A stretch of 55,882 bases of DNA, taken from positions 1-55,882 of the forward strand of contig JBHJMP010000301.1 in the NCBI GenBank assembly GCA_043381765.1, in the 5' to 3' direction. Shown in pieces: positions 40,086-52,577 of this stretch (its first letter is position 1; every line of letters begins with the position of its first letter). Below the pieces are notes generated by a model. That model searched no databases, was not told where the DNA came from, and was given only the letters and a program-made list of their open reading frames with translations. The DNA is from Collodictyon triciliatum. Lineage: Eukaryota; CRuMs. A program made the position numbers and the translations under genes.

Positions 40086-42489
40086 TTATAAACCAATTAG
40101 TGGTAGAAGATTAAGGATAAAGGGTAAAGAATAAAGGATTGCCATCTTTGAAGAGGAGCGTGCTGATGACGACGGAGGAGCAGACACGGGATTGGTACCC
40201 CAAATGCACAAGCGAGAATCTTCTCCGCCTGTGGCCAAATACGCGTTCTAAGAATGGTTGCATACATATATTAGCATAAAGTCCAAAGACGCTCTGAAGT
40301 TGTTTATTCGATCAGAATTAGTACATCAAAATCCCAGACAAAACACCGGATGACATCGGAGTGTCCGCCTTGAATGGCCTGACAGACGTGGAATTGGTTT
40401 GATTCCACCCTGGCGATCATCAGCACCCCCCTGGGAATGGTACGAGGGTTAATCATAAGAAAAAATAAAAAAAAATCCCATGGTTGTTGACCCATCGGCC
40501 CAGCAGGTCAGCAATACAGATAGCAGTTCGATATGCAAATATTATATTACTCAACAGTGCCACATAAGAGATATAGATGACCAGTAGAGCCAGAATAATG
40601 ACAATCTAATTAAATTGTAAACGCTTGTTATCATGACTTTGTATTTGATATGGCAAAAATTAGATATAATATTAATAATAATTTTAAACGAAAAAGTTGT
40701 GTGGAAGGAATAAACCCGGACCGATCATGTAATTTACTGGCTGAGCAAAAATCCGGCTTAGCTCTTCTCGAGGATTCTCCAAGCTTAGTATTCGGCTTTC
40801 CTAGAATTGATGGTGCGGGTTGATGAACTCCAAAATGTGCGCATAGAGCCATATTCTTAAGAGGGTGGCGTTTCATGGGTACGAAATGATGGAAATAGAG
40901 TATATACAGTTTGCACATTCCAAATGGAAAACGTTTCCACACTGGTTGTTGCGCAGAGGAACTCGTTGTTGGGTCCGAACAATTTCATCTTAGCAACAGA
41001 ATTTTCGATGTTGACCACTACAAAAAGAGCAAATTTAGAAAAGAGCGAAAGTAACACATTCACTTTCGTAGATACGGACGTTTTTTTTTTATTACATATA
41101 ATCATACTCGTTGAAGAATGTATGCATGAGAATGAACCAAAATGTAAGACACCTTTTACAAGAGCCTCATCATCATCTTGAATGGAAATATTGTAGAACG
41201 ACACCAAGCCATCAGCAGATCCAGTAACCAAAATGTTTGGGTCTTGGGGATGGAATATCATCTGGGGGAATTATATTAAGGAATATGTGTACTTTACGGC
41301 GACATCAATCATATACAGATCCACTTAATCGCCTTTTTTTTTTAACAAAGATACTGAGGTTTATGGACCTGTGTAACAACATCTGTATGTGCATTTTCAA
41401 AGTGGCGAATGGATTGCTTTGTCCTCCGTGCAAGGTCCCTGGTTAGTGATATCACAAAGGTGAGCTTAGCGAGTAATCATATGTTAAGGAAGGGAATGGA
41501 GGCAGGGTGCGCCGACTTAGTTGAGAGCGAAATGATCACACGTAACTAAAGTCTGATCACGTGAGTCGGTGACTTGGATGTAGAATGAGCGAGAGCATCG
41601 TCGTATACAAACCAGACAGTCACGTGGAATTCCGAGCCAGCAGCGATCAAGGTTTCATCGGCATTTACTGCCAGGCAGAAATATTGGGTGGTGGAGCCCT
41701 TACCTGCACCAAACAAAAGAAAAGGATGAGAAACAGGGATCAGCTGGTGAGTAGCAGGTAATTAGAAACAATATCGTATGCGGTTTCTCTAATGTTTGCT
41801 CTTTCCACTTTGTTTTCCGTGGGTCTTTTATAGACAACATCTCGCTGCATGCCAAAAGACTCACCACGAAAAGTGCACATTCGCGCACCGGTGTTGACAT
41901 CCCAGCAAATAACGCTTCCATCTGAGGAGGCTGAAGCCAGAAGGTGGTTGCTTCTGGGGAAAAAGACTGCCTGGTAGAGAAAGGAGAAAACGAAAAATAT
42001 AATAATTATATGATTAAAATAAATTAATAAAAATAAATAAATAAATAAGTAAAAGAAATGAAAATGAGTCTGTCGCCTGAGGCATTCACCCAGACAAAGC
42101 GAGGGTTTCAGCACGTCTATGTAAGGAGGCGCGTTATCGACAGCCAAAGTGTCAAACCTGATTGACAGGGCCGGTGTGGCCGGTCAGCTTGTTGCGGAGA
42201 ACAAGCTCATGCTGGGAATAGAGCTTGATCACGCCGTCCGAGCCGGAGGCGGCCTGTGGACGGTTTTGCGATGCTTATGTTTTTGAGTGTAAAAAAAGAA
42301 GAAAAAGAAGAAAAAGAAAAAAGAGGTATGTTTTTGACTGCGTCTGGTGCAGCGCCAGAGGACAGGCCGGCAGGCACCCGAAGGGGTTCTTACAAGGAGG
42401 GCGTTTCCCTGCGCGAGATCCATGATGTATGTGGCATCCTCTGCGCCGAGGGTGAACGTGGTCGAGTGGGCCAAGCTGTACTGCGCCAT
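40086..42489 (-). CDS. WD40-repeat protein, WDR89-like
   Basis: Exon 1 (42394-42489) begins MAQYSLAHSTTFTLGAEDAT and exon 2 is 42158-42253 (AASGSDGVIKLYSQHEL...LTGHTGPVNQ); both are 32 codons. Further blades lie at about 41865-41970 (LLASASSDGSVICWDVNTG), 41605-41700 (DETLIAAGSEFHVTVW), 41155-41262 (HPQDPNILVTGSADGLVSFY), 40920-41020 (KLFGPNNEFLCATTSVETFS), 40705-40790 and 40310-40440 (FHVCQAIQGGHSDVIRCFVW). The last exon (40086-40245) has TGGEDSRLCIWG. The order of these segments, especially the GHSDVIR...GGEDSRLCIW end, matches WDR89, a WD40 propeller of unknown biochemical role. Boundaries of the middle exons are approximate. The gene is divergent from the GH36 gene. Confidence 0.85.
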
Positions 42490-42888
42490 GCTCTGTGCGG
42501 GTCTGCCTTGGGTCTCCTGCTGGGTCGGTGGTCGGTGCAAGCGGCGGTGTGGCGTGCTCGTGGCTGTCGCCTGCCGCGCTTTGAACACGGTTCAGCAATT
42601 CTGGAAATTATAATAATATGCTTATTAGAGGGGTATATTCTTCATTTATGGCAGTGCTGCGATCCAACACATATATTAAAATCGCAGATGAATGTACATA
42701 CAGCGCATGAGGTTTGGTGCACGTGCTTCCGTGTTCGGAATCGGCCACGTCGCTTCTGCATCGGCTCATCAGTGTCGCTTGCGCAGCGTGATTATCACGG
42801 GAATGAATCGGAAAAGAGAGAGGCCGAGCGAGTGGGAAGGCAAGAGGGGGCGGAGTGCCAGCAACCTAACCCCCACCGTGCAGCACCG
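42490..42888. promoter_or_regulatory. Divergent GC-rich spacer between WDR89-like and GH36 genes
   Basis: 399 bp between divergent start codons. It is GC-rich at both ends with an AT-rich centre (about 42600-42690). No element is identified. Confidence 0.45.
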
Positions 42889-45800
42889 ATGGCCCGGCCC
42901 CCAAGGCGTATCCACAGCAGCGCAGTGCTCGTCGGCCTTGTTCTGGGTGAGCGCCTCTTCTGCACAGCCCACACGGGCCTCCCTCTCTCACGCCCGTCCA
43001 CACGACTCACCCTGCGTCCTCGCAGCCTCAGCCGCCCTCGCCGCAGCCGCCACTGTCGGGATATCCATCGCAGAGCGCACTGGTTCCATTTTCCGTTTAT
43101 TCTGTTCTATTGTGTTCTATTCTGTTCTGTGGTCCTGCACAAAAAGTTGAAAGGAAGAATAAAAAAAAAAATAATTCTATTCTGTTCTGTACTGTACTGT
43201 TCTATTTGTGTGTGTTGTGTCGTATCTTTCCTTCCTTCCTCCCTTCCTTCTTTTCGTTCTAATTCTGCCGATCCGTGATCGCAGCCTCTCCCGCCGGGGC
43301 GTACTACACCGCCGCTTACCGCCAGTTTGTGCTGCACGGAAAGGACAGCAGCTACGCCTTCCGCGTCGATCGTGACGGAAATCTCGAGCATCTCCACTGG
43401 GGAGGGTCTGCATCTTTGTTATCAACCTCATTTCTTCTCTGGTTACTTCTCCGACTACTTCTCCGACTACTTCTCTGACGACTTCTCTGACTACTTCTCC
43501 GACTACTTCTCCGACTACTTCTCCGACTACTTCTCCGACTACTTCTCCGACGACTTCTCCGACGACTTCTCCGACTACTTCTCCGACGACTTCTCCGACG
43601 ACTTCTCCGACGACTTCTCCGACTACTTCTCTGACTACTTCTCCGACGACTTCTCTGACTTGTACTCTCACCGCGGACAGACGGGTCGATGAGGCCGACG
43701 ACCTGAGCTTCCTGGGCTCAGACAGCATCCCCACGTCCTTCGACCCTGGAAACAAGAACGCGATGCTCCTCGAGTTCTCTGGTACGACGTAAATGCACCA
43801 CCCAATATATCCCGTCTACATCGCACTGCACCGGGCAGAGCCGTCAACCCACTCATCCGCCCGCCATAGACTTCGGCACCGGCGACTTTCGCTCCCCTTC
43901 GGTTCTGATTGAATACACGAATGGCTCCCGCGTCTCCCCGTTCGTCTACAAGTCGCACACGATCTCTGCCGGTTTGTAGAGCCTCCAAACCCACCCTGTG
44001 AAGAACCATCAGCCGCCTCAGGAGAGCCACGTTTTAAAGTGTCTTGTCCATTCAGGAAAGCCCACCGTCGACCCAGCCCAACCAGCGGTTTATGTCGAAG
44101 CAAACTCCGAGGCATCCACCCTCAAGGTTACCATGGTTGATCCGCTCTCACTTGTCGAGGTACTTTCTCCCAGAGCCCAATCTCGAACTCATTTACCTTT
44201 TATTGTAACAAAATATTTATGCATATTTATAAAAAAAATAAACCACCAAACCACCAAACCACCAAACCACCAAACCACCAAACCACCAAACCACCAAACC
44301 ACCAAACCACCAAACCACCAAACCACCAAACCACCAAACAAACAAATGGACAAACGTACCCGCACTCAAGGCACACTCCCAAACATTCATGACATGTGAT
44401 TCTCACATGACATTCCCCTCATACATCATCAAGACGCCAGCAGCATGCTACTTTTACAATAACTAGTAAATAAAATACTTACAGGTGGATCTGTACTACG
44501 TCGTTTATCACAATTTTGACATAATCTCACGCCGAACAGTCATCCGCAATACGTCAAGATCCAAGGTATTTCCAATAAAGAAATAAATTGAAAAGATCAA
44601 GCATTTCATACCGTTTTCTTATGTACTTTATACTTTAATCCTTTCATTCCTTGCCTCCTTGCCCTTTTTTTCTTCTTCTTCATCTCGCACGCTTTTTGAC
44701 ACTTTCTCTGGAAACCATCGCACATATTCTTTTCTCTTTTCCCCGGCTCAATATCGAAGTTACGATTCCATGTTTACTGCGCACCCACAACCATTCAATC
44801 ATTTGTATAGATAGTACTTCTGTCGGTCAACAGCGCTACCATCGACTTTCCCACTCGAAAAGACTTCACATTGACCAGCTTAACAGGGGCGTGGTCACGA
44901 GAACGCTTCATTACCACTCGCCAAGTTGATATAGGTCTGGAACTCGTTGAAAAAAAAAGAAAATGAAAGGGAAAACTGCTTCTTTTTTTTTTTTTTTTAT
45001 TCTTTCTTTCAATTTGTGCAAGATGACGAGGGTTTTGGGTTTATAACGGGAAACAAGGATAATATAGTAGTACAAAGACCAGAAGTTCACTGATTGACGT
45101 AATGACGCTTTGTTGGCCGTCTGATATCTACTGATTGGAGGGTTTCTGATTTAACTCAGGATTCACTAACACTGAGAGCCGCCGCGGAGCTTCTAGTCAC
45201 CAAAATAACCCCTTCGGAATTATCTCATTGGGGTTTGTGGCCCCATACAGTAAAGAAAAAAAATCCACCTACTTTTCTTCCATTCAAGGTGTGATGTGTT
45301 CTAGATATTTACCTCGAATGAAGGGACTGTGCGACTGATTGTTTCATATGTTCTATCCTCATGTAACCTAATGGCGAACCTAGATGTGCCACTAACCCAG
45401 CATGATATATCAACCTTATAAAATTTACCAGATTCTCATACACAAAATCTTTCATTATCAACCATGGTAGATGATTTTTGTTTCTTCTTTATATATATAA
45501 AGGTGAAATATGATGATAGCAACACGCCTGATTCGTTATTCTCTACGATAAAAAAAAAAATCTCTTAGACCTTATTCAGAGGACAACGGAGAACATTTTG
45601 GTTTCTCCTTGGTCTACAGCGGAAACTTCCTGTTGGAGCTGGAGCGTGTTCAAACAGGTCACTCATTGCCTCCATTTCCTTGCCTGTCTCGAGCTCGTTT
45701 TCCTTTTCCCTTTAAGCAAGGACGGCACGCTGATAATCCCCTTTGTCAACCATAGGCAGACTTCGTGCGAATATGGGTATCAATCCTTTCAATTTTCGAT

Positions 45801-48800
45801 GGAATCTGGATGCAAGCTCGTCCTTTGCTTCTCCTGAATGCGTTTTGGTCTATTCTGGGTCTGGAATTAGGTAAAACAAAAAGAACAAAAACAAAACCAA
45901 TGAATTTCCATCTAGCCTTATTGTTCATTCAGCCCTTGAAAGGAACTTCAACTAATGGCACCTCACAACAATATAGTCTAGTCACTTCACGTCACGTCAC
46001 GTCACGTTTTTTTTTTTAATCTAGTAACCTAAGTCGTCAACTCCATCGCCTCTATGCGACACGTCTGGCACGCGGGGTCTGGCGTGACCTGCCTCGACCA
46101 ATTCTCGTAAACAGGTGAATATCTCTCAGTTCTTTTTCCTCCCATAAGCCCATCCCTGCAAATCTAGACCACGAAGCATAAAATTCGAATGTATAGTTGG
46201 GAAGCCATGTATTTTGATGTCTCGGATACCAAAATCATCAATAACCTTGCCATACCTGCTGCTGAAATGGGAATCGAGCTTATTGTTCTGGATGACGGCT
46301 GGTACGTACAATATACCATAAATAATTTTCCCCCAGAACACAGCCAAACCAAGAAAGATGTTTTTTTTTCTCAAACTAATATCAATACCGAAACCAAAGA
46401 CACCATTCAGGCTATCATAATTTATGTGCATGCCATATTTAGGTTTGGGCAGCGTGACAATGACACTTGCTGCCTCGGAGACTGGACTGTCAACCCCAAG
46501 AAACTCCCGAGAGGACTAGGAGGTATGAATATGAATCATATCATAGTAAGAAAACCATGTCGTTTGTATACATCTGATACCATAAGTGGTACTATTTTCG
46601 ATTGGTCAAAATATCGCATCCTTCTCAGGCCTGGCTGCCGATATCAACAAGCTTGGACTTAAGTTTGGCATATGGATGGAGCCTGAGATGATAAGTGAAA
46701 ATAGGTAGCATAAAATTGATTAACTCAATTGAAATGTGTTTGTCAGAAAAGTTAAGGATATGCGCACTACACTAATTTGTACTGATGATAAACGTAAGGA
46801 ATGAAAATAAAAAATAAAAAATAGCCTCAGCTGGCGCTCATTTCCTATCCGTCCAATTTTTTCGCGGTTTAATATGAACACTTATTCTAGCGACCTATTC
46901 CGGGCGCATCCTGACTGGGCTCTTCAAGTCCCTGGGCGCCCTAAGACCGAGAGCCGAAATCAACTGGTTTGATTATCCTCACTAAAATCTAGAGCTAATT
47001 ATCCTCTCAATATTATGGATGCGCACAAAAGATAGCTGGAATGACATTCTCTGATATTCTGTTCAAGGTCCTTGACCTCAGTCGCGCCGAGGTCCGCGAT
47101 TTCATGGTTACATCTGTGTCAAATGTTCTTAACAGCGCAAATATCGAGGTAATTTTAACATTGGCCCCCGTTCTTGGATGCGTCTGTTGAGCATTCATTT
47201 GCATCATAAGCGCTCAAAGAGGGTTATGATGTACTTTCTGGATATCAACTATTTGGTCGTTAGCCCATATTGTAAAATGACTATAACTATGATTATAACA
47301 ATGGCTATAACAATAACAATAACAATAACAATAACAATAAGAATAACAATAAGAATAACAATAAGAATAACAATAAGAATAACAATAAGAATAACAATAA
47401 GAATAACAATAAGAATAACAATAAGAATAACAATAAGAATAACAATAAGNNNNNNNNNNNNNNNNNNNNNNNNNNNNNNNNNNNNNNNNNNNNNNNNNNN
47501 NNNNNNNNNNNNNNNNNNNNNNNNNNNNNNNNNNNNNNNNNNNNNNNNNAACAATAATAATAACAATAATAATAACAATAATAATAACAATAAGAATAAC
47601 AATAAGAATAACAATAAGAATAACAATAAGAATAACAATAAGAATAACAATAAGAATAACAATAAGAATAACAATAAGAATAACAATAACTATTACGACT
47701 GACAAGAATAATATTGTTAAATAAATAAGCAATAAACCTCACGACTAAAACAAACGATATTTTACTTATGTGATGACAGTATCTTAAGTGGGATTTTAAC
47801 AGGTTTGCTGACGGAAAACATAGGACTTTATCATTATAATTATTTTTTTTATTTTACATTTATTTAGTGATGAACTTTTCAAAAAAATGTCAAAATCATG
47901 TCAATTGCAAAAAAATCTCACTCTAACCATTTGGCAACATCATGACTTGCAACAGACACTTGACAGAAGTAATGAGCTCCAAACTTTCCGCTGAGCAGCA
48001 AGGAGAACTGTACCATCGTTTTGTCCTTGGAATTTACAACGTGATGGACCGCCTCACTCGGGCTTTCCCTAATGTCAGCTACACTAATTTGAAAGAATAT
48101 GTTGCTGTGCCCAAGCCATAGGTCAAAGTATTCATTCCTAATTTCTTGTCCTCGTGACTGTAGGTCTTGTTTGAAAGTTGTTCAGGTGGCGGTGGAAGAT
48201 TCGACCCAGCCATGCTCTACTACATGCCCCAGGTTTCGCCATATGATTCAGTGCCAAAAAGCACGAGGATATCTGCAATTATATTTTCTCGCAAGCACAA
48301 AGCTAATCGCATCGTCTTTATTCACAAAATACTTCTACTTAACCACAGGCGTGGACTAGTGACAACACAGACGCTGTCTCACGAGTAAAGATACAATACG
48401 GAACATCGCTAGCATACCCTGCTATCATGAGTACTTTTAATTGTTTTTTTTTTTGAGAAGCCTGAGCTTCATCCAACACTGATATCCATAAATAATCACA
48501 GTGGGCGCACATGTGTCCGCTGTACCTAACCACCAAACCGGCCGTGAAACGAGCATGCGGTCCAGGTTTGTAAATCTGTTTCTAAATGTCTCCTTTTTTT
48601 TTTTTTTTTACCTCGAAGCCTACATCACAGCTGGTTACTGAACTTTATTATTTAAAATCCCTTATTATGATATCCTTATATCTCAAATGCAATAAAACTA
48701 GGACCTTGGTCGCCTATGGAGGAGGCTCGTTTGGATATGAACTTGATCTATCCAAGCTGACCTCAGCAGAAAGGGCTGAAGTTCTCCACTATACAACTCT

Positions 48801-49477
48801 TCACGCCACGGTCGAGCCCATTGTGAGATTGGTGAGAATTCTTTGTGGTACATGACCCTCCCGGCCTCTGAAAGAAATTAAGGGCAAGTTTGGTTGCATC
48901 ACTCTTGTTAAGAACTAGAACCTGCTGTGCTTCCAAAACATTGAACCATGCTAATTAGGGAGACTTTTATCGCCTGCATTCTCCCTACGCGGCCAGCGAC
49001 GACGGACGCCAGTTTGCAGCGTGGATGTTTGTCTCACCAGACCAAAAGCAAGCTGTCTTTTTCGCTTTCAACACAGATATGTACCAGACCGTGTGGAATC
49101 TGCCTGTTAGTACATTTCATTTCATTCAAAAATACGATACTATGTGACTTGTCAGCATCGCTCCGCCTTTTTCTATTTTTCAAACATACAAGTCATACAT
49201 TGCGTGACAGTTTCCACCAAGTGGCACATAAGACAATTTTAAATTGCCATACAAACGCGGGTTAATCATTATATATTCCAACCAACAGAGGGTGAAGCTT
49301 CAAGGACTTCGATCGGACCTGAAGTACTTCATCGACTCCCCCATCTACCGCGCCAACCCATACTCTGGACAGACACTCCTTTCGTCGGGACTGCCGATTT
49401 CATTCTCCTTTGACGCCCAGTCCATCATGTACGTCATCAGCGCAACCACCACCCACGGGACTGATACTCGCTTGTGA
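42889..49477 (+). CDS. Secreted alpha-galactosidase, glycoside hydrolase family 36
   Basis: More than 20 exons. Phase-checked ones: 42889-42946, 43026-43082, 43285-43405, 43681-43781, 43870-43971, 44056-44159, 44485-44565, 44811-44934, 45160-45249, 45580-45657, 45756-45870, 46025-46114, 46197-46301, 46443-46522, 46629-46704, 46891-46966, 47068-47148, 47956-48073, 48164-48232. Three to five more run from 48349 to 49477. A signal peptide ([19 protein letters not shown]) is split by intron 1. GH36 landmarks in order: [93 protein letters not shown] with the acid/base Asp, [22 protein letters not shown], then a C-terminal beta domain ending GTDTRL. The segment carrying the nucleophile Asp (family motif KWDxNR) is not in the assembled sequence; it should lie between 47148 and 47956, beside a 100-N gap. 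The enzyme hydrolyses alpha-galactosides. Confidence 0.94.
43436..43660. repeat. CTTCTCCGACTA 12-bp minisatellite in GH36 intron 3
   Basis: About 18 twelve-base units (CTTCTCCGACTA / CTTCTCCGACGA, occasionally CTTCTCTGAC) fill intron 3 (43406-43680). One frame is open as Phe-Ser-Asp-Tyr repeats, but it is not the gene's frame, and the exons on both sides join in phase without it. Confidence 0.93.
44243..44344. repeat. AACCACCA octanucleotide array in GH36 intron 6
   Basis: About twelve AACCACCA units in the intron 44160-44484, ending in AACAAACAA. Confidence 0.92.
47302..47690. repeat. AATAAC / AATAAG compound array with 100-N gap (47450-47549)
   Basis: AATAAC units pass into alternating AATAACAATAAG units. 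After exactly 100 N come AATAATAAC units and again AATAACAATAAG. The array lies in the GH36 intron where the nucleophile exon is expected. Confidence 0.94.
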
Positions 49478-49761
49478 ATGCGATAGCATAAATCGCCGCT
49501 GCGTACACAACTTTCGTGATTCTCAACCCAGAGAGCTGTGTGCGAAATGCAGTGATATTCTTTCCCGCATAATTCTTACGTTTACAAAGAGTGTCTTGTG
49601 TTGCCCTTGAAACAGACTTGAAAACAAGGAGAGGAATCTCTGGGTCGGCTTGTATTAGAACAGCAACATGAGAGCCTAGTTATAATTATGCAAATACACG
49701 AGTCCATTTATCAAGAAGACACTGGCGCTCTGAGCCACCATGCGTGAACACGACCGCGTCG
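49478..49761. other. Short convergent spacer
   Basis: 284 bp between the GH36 stop (+) and the EAPP stop (-). No feature is recognised. Confidence 0.6.
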
Positions 49762-51868
49762 TCAGAAGCCTGCGTAGGTGGAAAAGACGTTGAAGAAGTG
49801 GGTAATCCCTTCCTCGTCTTCGAAGCCCAGGACCGTACCACAGCTCCTGCACGATTGTTCAGGTTAGTGAGACCGACGAGCGATACACCCCCGTCCATTT
49901 TGTTTAAGGCGGAAGCGAGCTTTACTGCGGCGCAGCCACCACAATTCTCACATAGTCTTATAGGATAAATATAAATACATGAAATATGAAAAGGGGCCGC
50001 GAACGATGGAGAATCTGATAGGGAATGCGATAGAAGGGATAAGTAAAAGAGACACATAGATACACCCGAAAACGCACCCGCAGGTAACACGGAAGAACCT
50101 GGATTCTCCGGGGTGATGTAAACCGCCGTTTGATGAAACAGGTGCCGATCGGTCGATATCACAACCGCGCGGAAACATTGTCCGATATTGGTCGTCGAAC
50201 TCCTCGTGCCTAAAATATGGTCGCATTCAGTTTCAGTGATTCTTTAAAATTATTTTGCTCCAGTAAATATGTATTGCATGCTGGACACGGTTCCATATCC
50301 AACCAACAAGAATTCATCACCATGAGTGTCCGTGTTTACACGCATCGTATGATTGGTAGAAAAAAAAAAAGGGGATGTTAAAATACTAAACGACACGAAC
50401 TCTTGAGAGTCGAGGCAAACAGTCACAAAGCAAAACGGACAATGGAGAATGGCGTCTGAATGCACCTGGTCAATAATATCGCCTGTGCCATAAAGTTGTA
50501 TTTACGCATTCGATATAGACTCGTAACCAAAATATTATAGCATGCGTGACTTAGTATCGCACAGAGGTGAACACCAAGACATATCGTCTGGGGAGACTAC
50601 AATAACCTGGCAGATATCTGAGGCGCTCTTTTCTGATCCATTGCAAATCCCGCTCATCCTTTTTTGGGTCATAAAACAAATCATCATTTGTTGGTAGAGG
50701 TTTGCTTTGTTTTCGGGCTGAAAGAAGAAGAATCGTAAGTCTGAATATGTTTCACAACTACGGTGACATTCTATTTCTGTAATGTAAGTAGCAGTAATCA
50801 TTCATTCAATTATTATTATTATCATAATTACCATCATCATCATCATCATCAGCATTATTATTCGTCAAGATCGAGAAAAGTAGCACAAAAAGCTACCTTG
50901 CCCATCGCCCATCTCATCTTCGTCCGACCCACTGTCCATATAAGCCTCATCGTCCAGCTCCTCTCTGTTGGAATAAAAACACCGAATGAATACTCTGAGG
51001 TGAAGAGGGCTGCCTGTTTCTATCTTGCAATATCCGTATAACATATGAATGAAGCACGCAGAAAGCTCTGGCTATGTTGCATTTGCTCCTCCCATCTGCC
51101 GGCGACATAGCATCCACAGATACCAGGCAATCCCCGACCCACCTGGGCTTGTAGTTTGACTCCGAGTCGCTGCTGTTCGCGGAGCTTTCGTCTCCACTGG
51201 TGTCTTTACACCCCACATCGCTTTCGTCCCCGCTGCAAAGAGCCTGCTGTGTTGCACCTGTGTGGGCCTTTGGCGCAGAGGTATGCCGACTCCGACCACT
51301 CCTCTGGAGCAGCCGCACCTGGCGAGCAAGCCGTGCTGCCTGATGAAGTAGCAAAGCGCGTCAGCAAACAAAGCAGCACTGAGGCAGCCGGCAAGCTGAG
51401 TCTGCCCCAGAGAGCCGCGGACTGGACAGCGGACGCCTTCGAGTCAGTCGACGCGGAAGTACCTGTCGCTCCAGGTCCTTGAAGCTTCGTGCAGGGCCGG
51501 CTTCTCGCTGGCTTGGTGCTGTGTCCTCTTGCTCCATGCTGCCTTGTGTGTGGGCACCTCTGGGGTTGTCGGGCAAAGCGTGTGTTTGGGGCTTGGTTTT
51601 TTGCCTGTGCATTCATTTTGGCGTGTTTCCTTGCTTTTATTCCTCTGCGTGGTTTCAGTAGCAGCAGGTCTGCGGTACGCCGGCCCGACGGCTCGATGGG
51701 GCGAGGGCGAGGGCGAGGGCTGGCTATGCGGCTGGCTATGCGGCTGGCTATGCGGCCGTCCCAGCTGAGTCCACTTCCTCGTCGCTGAAGTCTTCGTCCC
51801 ACCGCGAACCGCGGAGAAGCATCACGGTTTCGTGCTGCAGGTGCGGCATGTCGTTCACGGACTTCATT
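49762..51868 (-). CDS. EAPP (E2F-associated phosphoprotein) homologue
   Basis: The start exon near 51868 reads MKSVNDMPHLQHETVMLLRG and then acidic DEDFSDEE. Acidic/Ser exons follow at about 51150-51200 (SGDESSANSSDSESNYKPR) and 50910-50975 (EELDDEAYMDSGSDEDEMGD). Next comes the family core: DDLFYDPKKDERDLQWIRKE (about 50610-50700), SDAILHCPFCFVTVCLDSQ (about 50400-50465), HEEFDDQYRTMFPRG through RVTCG (50078-50209), and SCGTVLGFEDEEGITHFFNV to the TGA (49762-49846). The last two join in phase (CG|GSCGT). Two Cys-x-x-Cys pairs suggest a zinc-binding fold. In mammals EAPP is a nuclear protein that interacts with E2F; function in protists is unknown. The order and motifs are convincing; the first exon boundaries and the linker at 51200-51780 are approximate. 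The first exon is GC-rich. Confidence 0.85.
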
Positions 51869-52577
51869 CGGAACAGGAGGCTACACAAGGGTGGCAGCCG
51901 CAGGGTTAGCGAAGCTTCTAGAGAGGCGCACCCGATGGGTTCGGGCGACAAGGCGTGGACGGAGATGGCGGGTGTTTACGCACTAGGTTTTAGACCGCTG
52001 TATTGTGTATGTGACCACGGAGAGAGAAAGAACAACGCCCACAAGAACAACGGCAAAGGTCGACACGGAGAATCCGGGTCTCTCGGGGTTGTCCTCGACT
52101 GGGCACGGGAAGACTTCATCTGCAGCTACAGAGCCGTGTCTGCAGAGCGCAAGCGGATCGACGATGTATCTGTAAGTTTACAGGATATTGCATCAGTTGT
52201 TAAATTGCGCAAGGAAAACATTCGGACAGGTTTTTTTTTTTTTTGAAACCAAAAGTCTGAATATTGTGTTGCACAGATACAGGAGGAGAGTGTTGTTCGA
52301 TGACCGCTGTATATTATGGTATCTGTGAATTCAAATTGGTTAACGCGGACTTCTTCACCGTGAAAGAACCGATGCAATGACTTGGTGGTTTATATGGATT
52401 CTGTGAAGGATTTGCCACACAAAAGTCCCCTTCCTTGACAAATCCATTTGAACTATACATTTATTAATGTTAGAGCAATCAGAACAGTTTGAGTACCAAA
52501 TAGTTGCATTTTTGACACGAGTAGGTCATTTCTTTTTTCTTTCTTCCTTCGTCTTGAGAATGGATATATCAAATACC
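51869..52577. other. Spacer upstream of EAPP, unassigned
   Basis: About 700 bp between the EAPP start and the last recognised GH38 exon. A plus-strand open frame (51848-52246) overlaps the EAPP first exon but shows no domain. The GH38 gene may have one more 3' exon here, because its last recognised exon ends at a GTGAGT donor. Confidence 0.4.

Noticed and set aside
47262-47290. CATATTGTAAAATGACTATA as a decayed KWD nucleophile exon of GH36
   Set aside because: It resembles His-Ile-Val-Lys-Trp-Asp only if two G are inserted, and in the required phase 0 it stops at once. A hidden exon in the gap is simpler.
50275-50345. NTDTHGDEFLLVGYG-type segment between EAPP exons as an extra exon
   Set aside because: EAPP exons on both sides join in phase without it (SQ|E-HEEF), so it is probably intron sequence.
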